Below are positions 12,028-20,671 of a DNA stretch of 20,671 bases, one piece after another. Under the pieces are notes generated by a model. The model saw only the letters and a list, made by a program, of their open reading frames with translations. It had not been told where the DNA came from and did not search any database. Made by a program: the position numbers and the translations under genes. The stretch is from Fonticula alba (taxonomy: Eukaryota; Opisthokonta; Rotosphaerida; Fonticulaceae): positions 1,096,182 to 1,116,852 of the forward strand of contig NW_009242978.1 of assembly GCF_000388065.1 (NCBI RefSeq). Direction: 5' to 3'. Each line of letters starts with the position of its first letter. The stretch's first letter is position 1.

Positions 12028-12629
12028 AGGTAGGGAATGTGGCGGGGGGGGGGGGGACGGTGGAAGGCGCAGATCGGGCGACCCGCGACACCGGGAGGGT
12101 GTGTGTTACAGGGAAGACTCCGATGGAGGCTACGCCGAGGGAGGATGCCCCCACCAGTGGATTGCAGAGGCGGAAAAAGCAAGTGGCAGGAGGGCAGCGG
12201 GGGATGGAGAAGGGTGCTCCCTCCTGGAGTCCCCTCCTCGAGGGGGGGGCTTCTTGTTTCCCGCTCCCCCTCTCCCCTTCTCTGTCTGGCCCTGCTCCTC
12301 CGCAAAATTGAATGCACGGCGAGGGAGCCAGACCGTGAGAGGGCGAGAGGGGGCCTGAAGCGCCATCTCCATGCCTTGCCCTATTCCCCCCCCCCCCCCC
12401 CTCCTCCTCCTCCTCCTCCGCCTCCTCCTCCGCCTCTTCTCCTGGCAAAGGGGCACGCCCGATGCCCGGAATGCGGGAAGGGCCTTTTTCTCTGGCCGAA
12501 CAGACTCCCCACGCAGTTGTGGGCTTGGGAGGGGGGAGGGCCGGACGCTCGAAAGGGCATTGCTCCCTGTGTGTCGTCGGCACCCCCGGATGCGCCGCCG
12601 CAGCCATCTAGATCTCGAGGAACCGCGAT

Positions 12630-12659
12630 GGGGCGGGGCGGGGCGGGGCGGGGCGGGGC
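12630..12659 (+). repeat. (GGGGC)6 array, GC-box-like
   Basis: Six exact GGGGC units overlap repeated GGGGCGGGG, the GC-box core bound by Sp1/KLF zinc fingers in animals. It lies about 600 nt upstream of the large gene's start. A promoter or G-quadruplex role is inference; it may be simple-sequence expansion. Confidence 0.5.
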
Positions 12660-13275
12660 CGCGGGCATCGGGACACATGCGCGCGAATGCATGAAAATGC
12701 GTGGGCGCACGCGTTCCTTCGGCCCCGCTCCCGCCATGAGGGAGCCGGTGACATCGGCCCGGGGCAGGACTATGGACAACCGCGTCCCGATGTCACCCCC
12801 GCCGAGGGTCGCGGATTAAGCCTCGAGCGGTTGTGGTGTGATGGTTAAGGCTAAACTGAGTGGGTGTGGTGCGTATGTCGGTCAGGTGATTGTCCTCCTC
12901 GGACCTAACTCCCTGGACGTGCCGTTTACATGTGCCGGCTTTTTCGGGGAGCCAAACTAGGGTTTTTCATCGGGGGCCGCCCCGGGCCGGCGGCTGGCGG
13001 GCGAGGCAAAGGGAGGCCCTCGGCACAGGGCGCGGCGGCCCGGGACAGAAACAGAGACAGAGGAGGCTGGGGGAAAGTGGCGGTACTACGAGGGGTGTCG
13101 CATTGTCCCACACTGGTGGGTGTCCCCCCCCCCCCCCCCCCCTCTCGCCTGGCGTGGCACGAGGCCGGCGACCGACTAGCATCCCCCGCCCCCCGGCACC
13201 CCGGGGGGCGGGGCGGGGCGGAAGAGGGGCCAGCCATGTGGGCGCAGATGGACATGGTTTCTCTTGGGGGTTTTA

Positions 13276-13294
13276 CGCGCGCGCGCGCGCGCGC
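13276..13294 (+). repeat. (CG)n dinucleotide run
   Basis: Nine and a half CG dinucleotides in a row in the divergent spacer. A run of similar length occurs at 16753-16769, so this is a recurrent simple repeat of the genome. Confidence 0.9.
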
Positions 13295-14364
13295 AATCGC
13301 TCCCTTTCCTACACAAGGAACGACAGAGGGTGCGCCGGCTGTCTGGTGCCGGCGCCTCGAATGATCGACCAGGGCGGTGGAAACGTGCCTGGGCGCCCCT
13401 CGCGCCTCCACTTGCGGGCTCCCTTGCGCTCTCCCGTGTGTTCTCCCGTGTATTCTCCCCCCCCCCTCAGGGACTCTTCGGGAACATGCCGCCTCGTTGG
13501 AGAAGCTGGCAGTGCCTGGCGCGACAAAGGAGATGCTGGTGCTGGTGGCCCCGTGCGAAAAGTGGGGACGGGCTGTGAGGGACTTCCCCCTCCACGGGCT
13601 GTGTTTCTTGGAGGGTGGCAGGGCGGCAGGCGGGAGGCCCGTGCGGCATGACTCCACAGGCCGGGGGGGGGGGGGGCCAGGCACCTGGAACGCGGGCCAA
13701 GTTGCAAGTGTGACACCCACTCATCATTCGACGTGGGGGGCGAAGTATGGGGCGGGGGGGGGGGCAAGGAAGGCGGCGCCGCATTCATATGGACCCGAGG
13801 TCGCGTGGGGCCTGCCTCAGGCGAGAACAACTACATCTGGTGTCCTTTGCTCCTCTGTATGTCTTTTGCCCCCCCCCCTCCCTCGCTCCTTTTCCCTCCC
13901 CGCCTGTCTGCTTGTGCGCCGGATGCTGGCTTGCGCACGCGTGCGGCCCCTGGACAGGGGCGCCATGCTGGCCGAATCTCCCTCCCCTCCCCTGTCGGTG
14001 TTGACTGTGCTGATGGGGCCCCGTGCTGGGGCGGGGGGCGGGCCATGTGCATATGCCTCGGCGCGGTCAGCGCCCTGTGGCATGGATGTGCCCTGCCCCC
14101 CTTCGTCCTCTCCTGCCGGCCTCCCTCGCCGGCCCCTCCCTTTCCCATGAACACGCTGTCGATGGGACCGGGGAGCGGGGGCAGGCCGGGGACGATGAAC
14201 GACAAGCACACACACGCACACCCAAGATCCACATCCTCTACGTCGCAGCTGGCGATCATGCCGCCCCACCGCAGCCCACTCACACGATACCCTCTCTCTA
14301 CCCCCCCCCCCTTCCCACACGCGCACACAGCCGACGAAAGCACCCATTGCAGTCACAGACAGTC

Positions 14365-15133
14365 ATGTCTCTCTTCCGCCTTGCCACCTCCGCCACCCCG
14401 GCCATCGCCCGCTTCGCCGGTATGCAGCCCCTCCGTGTCCCACCCCGCCCCGCTCCATTCCCCCCCCCCCCCTCAGGCACCTGACCCCTGACACGCATGC
14501 ACACGCCCAGCTGCCCGCGCCTACTCCACCCAGGTGAGCGGCCGCCTGGCCGATCTCCTGCGTGCCGAGCACGACTACGAGACCAAGCACGTCGAGGAGC
14601 CCCCTGCCGTGCCCGAGGGCTTCTCCATCGTCACCAAGCCCGGCTCGACCAACGTCATGATGACCTCCAAGTTCAACGACGAGGAGGTGCAGATCTTCTT
14701 CCAGGTCGCCAAGCAGGACGATCCGTCCGAGGGCATGGACGACGAGGAGGGCGGCGAGCAGTTCAACAACCAGAACGTCCCCCACGCCCCGTTCGTGGCC
14801 AACATCATCCGCCGCGGCGGTGAGAACCCCGGTGTTCTGGCCTTCGAGCTGATCGCCGACGACGGTGACATCTACATCGATGGCATCTACTTCGGCAAGG
14901 ACATCGACGTCATGCTGAGCCGCGAGCTGAACGACGAGTACAAGCGCTCGCTCATCTACTCCGGCCCCAACTTCAACACCCTGCCGGAGGATCTCCAGCG
15001 CACCTGGTTCGAGTTCCTCGGCGAGCGCAAGATCGACGCCGCCATGTCGGACTTCATTCCCCAGTACATTGACTACAAGGAGAACAAGGACTACATTGGC
15101 TGGCTCAACGACATCAGCCGCTTCCTCAAGTAA
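14365..15133 (+). CDS. MAM33: MAM33/p32 (C1QBP-type) mitochondrial acidic matrix protein, two exons
   Basis: Exons 14365-14419 and 14511-15133 give a 225-aa protein. Exon 1 and the start of exon 2 encode a mitochondrial presequence: MSLFRLATSATP followed by an Arg/Ala-rich segment ending RAYSTQ, with likely cleavage near the RAYS motif. The mature part is acidic and matches the MAM33/p32 family from start to end. It includes VTKPGSTNVMMTSKF, the acidic DDEEGGEQ loop, GDIYIDGIYFG, GPNFNTLPEDLQ and a C-terminal YIGWLNDISRFLK. Family members form doughnut-shaped trimers in the mitochondrial matrix and support mitoribosome function and oxidative phosphorylation. Length is close to that of the human precursor (282 aa) and yeast MAM33 (266 aa). 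No frameshift is seen. The gene is transcribed away from the large minus-strand gene. Confidence 0.93.
14420..14510 (+). other. Intron of the MAM33/p32 gene
   Basis: It starts GTATGC and ends GCCCAG, 91 nt, with an internal C-tract and two CTGAC branch-site candidates. Splicing creates a GCT alanine codon and completes the presequence (ARAYSTQ). The earlier CTCAG would run into a stop, so it is rejected. Confidence 0.9.
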
Positions 15134-15525
15134 GCACAAGTGCACACCAAGCAGCGCGCGCGTGTGTGTGGCTACCACCCTATCTCCCTCCCTCTGTGGG
15201 CCCCTCCCCGCCCCCCTCCTGTCTGTGCCCTGGCGTCGGTGCGTGTGCGCCCGCCCGCGCCCGCCCGCCCGCCCGCCAGGGTGTGCATGTCTGTCGATGG
15301 CGTGCGGAGAAGAGAGGGGGCCGTCGCGCGTCGCGTCCCCTTCCCCCCTTCCATGTGTGCGAGTGCGCACGTGCACCGCGCGCCTCCCTCCAAAAATCCC
15401 CCCCTTTGCCCATGACATAAACCCGCAATACCTTGTGTATGTGCCCCGCATGCGCGAATGCGTATCTCCCTTCCCCTTGTCGTCCTCCCTTTGTGTGCTT
15501 ATGTGCGTGTGCGTGTATGCCCCCG

Positions 15526-15539
15526 CCCCATGCATGGGG
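15526..15539. repeat. 14-bp perfect palindrome downstream of p32
   Basis: CCCCATGCATGGGG is a perfect palindrome, and the symmetry continues outwards through flanking CCCG/CGGG with one extra G. It lies about 390 nt after the p32 stop. The function is unknown; it could extrude as a cruciform or mark a 3' end. Confidence 0.5.
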
Positions 15540-16752
15540 GCGGGCGGGGCGGGGATCGAGAGACAGAGAGAGGGAGGGAGGCAGGCCGTCGATGTCGCCC
15601 GGGGGGGGGGGGGAGAAGTGATGGGCCCCGCTCAACCCGATGTTGGGCCCTCCCTCGCTGCCTGGGAAACTGGGGAAGACCGATGACACGCGCCCTGGGG
15701 GCGGCCTGGTGCTGCGGGGCCACGCCCCCTGGCCGAATTCCTGCGCTGGCGGCCGCGAGGGGGTGGGGTGGGACCGTGAGGGGAGAGTCGGCGCCCTGGG
15801 CCCAGGCGGCCCCCACGTCTTCAGAAACGGGGGTGCCCGGGGGCCGGGGGAGCACACACACACACACAACGCCACGAACGTACGGGCAGGGAGGGGGTCG
15901 CCCCGTGGGGGGGGGGGGAACCACCGGCGGAGGGGCGCCCGCAGGGCAGGTGCACCCCGCGGCAGAAAAGGGCTGGCTCCGGAGGACAGCCGACCGGGGG
16001 GGGGGGACGGAAGCGCCACGCACACGGAAGCGCGTACGGCGATATACCTCTTTCCTCTTTGGCTGAGTAACAAAAGGAGCGCCAGGATACCCCCCACCCC
16101 GCGAACAGGCGTCAGGGCCGCATGATGGGGCGCGCGCGAGCCCCGGCAACAGCAACCTCGTTTCCGCAATGAGAAAGGAGGTCGTGGGCCGTCCTGCGGC
16201 CGAGGGGGGCGCACACGACCGGCCGCCAGCGGCGAGTGCGTGCGCCACTGGGGCCCCCCTCCCCTGTGCGCGGCCGGCTGCCGGAGAGGAGGACTTCCCC
16301 CCCCCCCCCCCACACACACACACGCGCCGGGCCTGGATTGACAGGGGGAGGACACAGCGGGAAAGGGAAGCACACACCCGGCACACGACCTCTGCCCTGG
16401 GCGCCAAAAGCTGGGGAGGGGGGGGAGGGACACTCGGGTGGGGCATAACCCCCTCCCCGGGAAAACGGCAAAGAGAGCCACACAGACAAAGGGGCATCCC
16501 CCTCCCCCACTTACACACGTTGCGCCACCGCGCCCGGGGGCGAGATAATCCCCGCACGAGCATGGAATCACACACCCACAGGCAGGGGGAAAGAGAGAAG
16601 GAGCGACGCGGGAAGAAAGAAGTGGATGGATGGCCCCCCCACCTGCCGCCTGCGTGCGCAGGCCTCCCCCCTCCCCCTCGACCCGCGCGCCGCTCTCGGA
16701 GAGAAGAAAGGAGACGGCCCAGGGGAGATTACGCACGCTCGCTTCAGGGGGG

Positions 16753-16769
16753 GCGCGCGCGCGCGCGCG
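16753..16769 (+). repeat. (GC)n dinucleotide run
   Basis: Alternating GC over 17 bases, lying past the H3 3' block in the direction of H3 transcription. It has the same character as the CG run in the divergent spacer. Confidence 0.9.
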
Positions 16770-16838
16770 AACATGGTGGAGCGGAGGGCAGGACAGGGGG
16801 AGAGAGAAAGGGAGAGACTTTCAATTATTAAACTGTGT

Positions 16839-16855
16839 GGTGTTAAAAAAACACC
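16839..16855 (-). promoter_or_regulatory. Histone-type 3' stem-loop of the H3 gene
   Basis: Read in the H3 sense, GGTGTT and AACACC form a 6-bp stem around five U. A C8 tract precedes it and ACACAGTTTAATAATTGAA follows. It lies 281 nt after the H3 stop. An almost identical block follows H4. The layout recalls the animal histone mRNA stem-loop: 6-bp stem, two G-C pairs at the base, U-A closing pair, U-rich loop. The loop here has five bases instead of four. The similar flanks extend over roughly 16810-16890. Confidence 0.7.
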
Positions 16856-17136
16856 GGGGGGGGTTGGGGGAAAAGAGAGAAGAGAGACGCGGTGGTGCAT
16901 GTGCTATTTCCGGAAGCACGACCCCCGACGCGGGGGGGTGTGCTAGCAGGCGGCTACATGGCACGCAGGGGGGGTGTCACTCTGCCTTGCTCTTTGGGTG
17001 GGGGAGGGAGGAGAGGAAGCGGCCCTCTCGGACGAGAGAGGGGGGAATATGTGCGTGCGCTCGCGGGCATACACATATGGCCCCCCGCTCAGGCGGAGAG
17101 CGGGACACCCGAGCACATTGGGCGTGTGTGAGGCAT

Positions 17137-18411
<1,275 letters not shown>

Positions 18412-18643
18412 TCAGCACGATCGAGGAGATTGGATATGCTGAGAGGGAATATATATCCAGCACTTCTGGTGTTTTTTCGTTGATATCCCCTTTGTTCGGG
18501 CCCCGCCGGATTCGCACCGGGGGGTCGGGGGGCCGGGGAGAGGCGCGGGCCCCAGGGGCGGCCTACAGACATTCCCCGGGAAATGGTCCCGACGTCCGCC
18601 CCGGCGGGCGGGCGCGCAGCCTAGTGTTATTACCTGAGGGCAC

Positions 18644-18654
18644 ATTTGGAACCC
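18644..18654 (+). promoter_or_regulatory. TTTGGAACC element, distal, facing H4
   Basis: ATTTGGAACCC on the plus strand, about 500 bp from the H4 ATG. It is the inverted partner of the copy at 18258-18268, with similarity continuing over about 36 bp (18620-18655). Confidence 0.5.
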
Positions 18655-18852
18655 ACCCACACACTCTCCGCTCGGCATGCCCCCGGGCGTGTATGCGGGC
18701 GTTCTCCCTGCCGCCGTCGCCCCCACGCGCGGCTCCTGGCCTTTGCCCTGTCCCTCGGGGGTGGGGGTTGTTCCCCCTCCCCCCCCCCCGGGAGAGGGGC
18801 GCGGGGCGGGTGGCCGCTGGGCGCGCGTGCCCGGGGTGTGGTGGGGGGGGGG

Positions 18853-18895
18853 CCAGCACGCGCGGGACCAGCACGCGCGGGACCAGCACGCGCGG
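18853..18895 (+). repeat. 15-bp tandem repeat with ACGCG cores upstream of H4
   Basis: CCAGCACGCGCGGGA occurs twice exactly and a third time for 13 bases, ending about 110 bp before the H4 TATA box. Each unit holds ACGCG, the core of the fungal MluI cell-cycle box bound by MBF. A regulatory role is inference; it may be a simple duplication. Confidence 0.7.
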
Positions 18896-18979
18896 CGGCC
18901 CATCTCCGGGAGGCGGGGCGGATTCCCCCGGGGGCGCCGGGCGGCCGCGCGGGGGCTCCGGCTCCTCGGCGGGCGGATC

Positions 18980-18988
18980 TTTGGAACC
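18980..18988 (+). promoter_or_regulatory. TTTGGAACC element, proximal to H4
   Basis: TTTGGAACC in the H4 sense, 18 bp upstream of the TATA box. It is the counterpart of the H3-proximal copy, with the same orientation relative to transcription. Confidence 0.6.
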
Positions 18989-19006
18989 TGTCGCTCGCAG
19001 GCTCGG

Positions 19007-19015
19007 TATATTTAA
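19007..19015 (+). promoter_or_regulatory. TATA box of histone H4
   Basis: TATATTTAA, 134 nt before the H4 ATG. The following leader is pyrimidine-rich and contains no ATG after the one at 19018. Confidence 0.8.
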
Positions 19016-19149
19016 GCATGGGCCACTTGGGCTCACTGTTCAAGGGTTGGTCATCCCCTCTAGTATCTCACACTCAGGCTTGCCTTGTGTGATTTCCCCT
19101 CTCTCTTCTTCCTTCAACCTCCTCCTCTCTCCCCCCAACAACTGTAATC

Positions 19150-19455
19150 ATGTCTGGCCGTGGTAAGGGTGGCAAGGGCCTCGGTAAGGTCGGCGCCAAG
19201 CGTCACCGCAAGGTCCTCCGCGATAACATCCGCTCCATCACCAAGCCCGCCATCCGCCGTCTGGCTCGTCGTGGTGGTGTCAAGCGTATCTCCGCCCTCA
19301 TCTACGAGGAGACCCGCTCCGTCCTCAAGATCTTCCTCGAGAACGTCGTCCGCGACTCCGTCACCTACACCGAGCACGCCAAGCGCAAGACCGTCACCGC
19401 CACCGATGTGGTCTACGCTCTCAAGCGCCAGGGCCACACCCTCTACGGTTACTAA
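19150..19455 (+). CDS. H4: Histone H4
   Basis: A 101-aa intronless histone H4, partner of H3 in the (H3-H4)2 tetramer. It starts [17 protein letters not shown] and keeps acetylatable K5, K8, K12, K16 and methylatable R3 and K20. The globular part is close to canonical ([42 protein letters not shown]). Differences from animal H4, mature numbering: G13V, Q27R, G28S, G48A, G56S, V60I, I66V, A69S, M84T and R95H. It ends LYGY: F100 is Tyr and the last two glycines are absent, so it is two residues short. The stop is clean TAA with no sign of frameshift. TATA box, TTTGGAACC element and 3' stem-loop match those of the divergent H3 gene, pointing to coordinated expression. Confidence 0.97.
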   Translation: MSGRGKGGKGLGKVGAKRHRKVLRDNIRSITKPAIRRLARRGGVKRISALIYEETRSVLKIFLENVVRDSVTYTEHAKRKTVTATDVVYALKRQGHTLYGY

Positions 19456-19706
19456 GCGTCTGCTTCGCCGTGAGCACGCGCCCTCCCTCCGCCATGGTCC
19501 TCCTCCTTGGCGCGCGATGGGCAGTAGAAAAAAAAATATCCAAAAGCCTCAGTATCTTCCCTTCGTGTGTGCTGCACGCGCCGCGTGCGCGCGCCCGAGC
19601 ACGCCTCCCCCGCCTCGCTCCTCTAGTAGCAGCGACGGCCTGAGTCGGCCAAGCAGTGTCCTCTGAGACTCTCTGCTTTCCTTCTCACCCAACACAACCC
19701 CCCCCC

Positions 19707-19722
19707 GGTGTTTTCTAACACC
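19707..19722 (+). promoter_or_regulatory. Histone-type 3' stem-loop of the H4 gene
   Basis: GGTGTT, loop TTCT, AACACC: a 6-bp stem with a 4-base loop, 251 nt after the H4 stop. A C-tract precedes it; ACACAAATTAATAATTGAAG follows. It is near-identical to the block after H3, in the same sense orientation. The geometry matches animal histone mRNA stem-loops (6-bp stem, 4-nt loop, GG/CC base, U-A top), although the distance from the stop is much longer than in animals. Confidence 0.75.
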
Positions 19723-20530
19723 ACACAAATTAATAATTGAAGCTTCTCCCTTTCGCCCTTTCGCCAGCTGTCTTCCCGCTCGGGGGAGCGGCGGAGAGAG
19801 GGGCGACTGCCGCGCGTCATCCCATTCTCGCCTCTTGTCAACCGGTGTGCTGGCCATTGGCGCGTGTCCCTCCATGCTCGTGTGCCCGCCTGGGTGTCGG
19901 CTGGGCCCCGGGTGTCCATTTCCGGCTGGCCGGCATTCTTGGGGTCGGAATCCCGTCAACGGGCGGGGGGGGGGGGAGGACGAATCCGCAAGCGCATGAG
20001 ATCGGCCTCCTCGGCCGCGAGCATGCCCGCCGGCCAATTTTGCGCGGCCCCTCGCCCGCCCCGGAAAGGTGGCCTCATCGCGCGGGGCGCGTGTGTGCCC
20101 CCAGGTTCCCGGGCGCATGCGACCCTCGGGGGGGTCCCGGCGCTCCCCTCCCCTCCCCGGTGTCCCCTGGCGAGAGGCGAGCGAGTGGTCTGTCGCCCCG
20201 CCATGTTGGACGATGTTCATCTAATGTGTGTGTGTGTGCCTGCCGCCAGGGGACAGGCTGGCCGAGGGAGAGAGGCATCCCCCCCGGCACATACGGCCCG
20301 CGTAGGGCGCACCATCCCGCCGGGGAGGATGGCCCCCCCCCCCCCCCCGACGACCCCAGCATCTGCGCCCCGCCCGGGAGGGAGAGGGCACCACAAAGTC
20401 CGTGCCTCCCCGCCGTGACAGCGCGCGGGACTTGGTGCGGCACCAGGATGCGCCGTTTTCGCCAGGCCGCCCCTGCCACGGTCAACGGGCGGGTGGGTGG
20501 AGGGGGGGGGGATATGACGTGCTCGGGCCG

Positions 20531-20537
20531 TATATTT
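20531..20537 (+). promoter_or_regulatory. TATA-like box near the window edge
   Basis: TATATTT in the context CTCGGGCCGTATATTTG, similar to the H4 context CTCGGTATATTTA. If real, it would drive a plus-strand gene starting beyond the window. No TTTGGAACC copy is seen just upstream. Confidence 0.3.
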
Positions 20538-20585
20538 GTGCCCTGCCTTCTGGCGCGCCCCCCGCGTCCCTCCCCCACCCCGGCA

Positions 20586-20606
20586 GCGGCGGCGGCGGCG
20601 GCGGCG
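20586..20606 (+). repeat. GGC triplet repeat
   Basis: Six to seven GGC triplets close to the window edge, 50 bp after the TATA-like site. It could lie in the 5' UTR of a gene outside the window. Confidence 0.8.
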
Positions 20607-20671
20607 TGATTCGGCCGGTGACACAGATCCAGCTCAGCACTGGAGCCCGGTTCCTGGGAGCGGCTCCCGCG

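Larger units (their letters stand above)
12028..14364. other. Divergent intergenic region, no gene recognised
   Basis: This separates the starts of the large minus-strand gene and the p32 gene. Open frames on both strands are Gly/Pro/Arg-rich with no family motif. It holds a G-tract at 12043-12054 (C-tract on the sense strand of the large gene, about 16 nt before its ATG), CTC/CCG triplets near 12400-12438, a GGGGC array, a C19 tract at 13124-13142 and several more G or C tracts. An RNA gene cannot be excluded. Confidence 0.5.
15134..16809. other. Intergenic spacer between p32 and histone H3, no gene recognised
   Basis: This lies between the 3' ends of p32 (plus) and H3 (minus). It is low-complexity: TG-rich near 15490-15520, G-tracts near 15601-15612 and 15908-15917, CA runs near 15852 and 16310, and GA-rich sequence near 15560. 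Long open frames in it have no family features. Confidence 0.5.
19753..20671. other. Region downstream of histone H4, no gene recognised
   Basis: No recognisable coding segment. It contains a G-tract near 19967-19976, TG repeats near 20225-20238, a C-tract near 20333-20348, a TATA-like site and a GGC repeat at 20586-20606. Open frames are Gly/Pro/Arg-rich without motifs. Confidence 0.5.

Noticed and set aside
12830-12915. tRNA-like or C/D snoRNA-like sequence (GTGTGATGGTTAAGGC, later CTGA)
   Set aside because: It resembles a D-arm, but no TTCGANTCC box or matching acceptor stem follows. The box C match is imperfect and no terminal stem is seen.
13377-14150. Possible extra gene in the divergent spacer
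   Set aside because: Overlapping open frames on both strands are low-complexity and share no family motif. No credible splice-joined exons were found.
15180-16736. 518-codon minus-strand open frame between p32 and H3
   Set aside because: The DNA is microsatellites and G/C tracts, and the translation is low-complexity with no motif.
18468-18485. Third histone stem-loop (GGTGTTTTTTCG)
   Set aside because: Only the left arm matches. The AACACC arm is missing, so no stem can form.
18495-18525. T-arm-like sequence on the minus strand (GGTGCGAATCC)
   Set aside because: It is close to a tRNA B box, but no A box or acceptor stem can be built around it.
18853-18895. CRISPR-like array
   Set aside because: The units are contiguous 15-mers with no spacers, in a eukaryotic promoter.

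Overview
This looks like nuclear DNA from a very GC-rich eukaryotic microbe. It has spliceosomal introns, TATA-box histone promoters, a mitochondrially targeted protein, long spacers full of poly-G/poly-C tracts and microsatellites, and no bacterial gene spacing. One large gene resembles the HAM1-like (BPI/TULIP-type) family best known in fungi. The histones are neither typically fungal nor typically metazoan. A cristidiscoidean opisthokont such as Fonticula would fit, but that assignment is inference from memory.

Layout. (1) 1-1050: non-coding upstream sequence. (2) 1051-3218, plus strand: a seven-exon type I protein arginine methyltransferase, closest to PRMT6. All six introns can be placed from reading frame and family motifs. 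(3) 3219-3621: a short convergent spacer with microsatellites and a perfect 8-bp hairpin. (4) 3622-12027, minus strand: one 2801-codon reading frame for a giant low-complexity protein carrying HAM1-like segments. (5) 12028-14364: a 2.3-kb divergent spacer with no recognisable gene. (6) 14365-15133, plus strand: a two-exon MAM33/p32 mitochondrial acidic matrix protein. (7) 15134-16809: low-complexity spacer. (8) 16810-19752: a divergent histone H3 (minus) / H4 (plus) pair. (9) 19753-20671: no gene recognised, with a possible promoter near the edge.

The H3-H4 locus is the most interesting part. Both genes have, about 250-280 nt after the stop, the same sense-oriented block: a C-tract, a GGTGTT/AACACC stem-loop, then a shared AT-rich tail. 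It resembles the metazoan histone mRNA 3' stem-loop. The 1.6-kb promoter region has four copies of TTTGGAACC, two facing each gene, with one copy close upstream of each TATA box. The histones themselves are unusual: H3 has Thr at position 10, and H4 has Val at 13 and lacks the last two glycines.

The genes do not form a pathway. PRMT6 enzymes act on the H3 tail in animals and the H3 here keeps Arg2, but the neighbourhood is not evidence of functional coupling.
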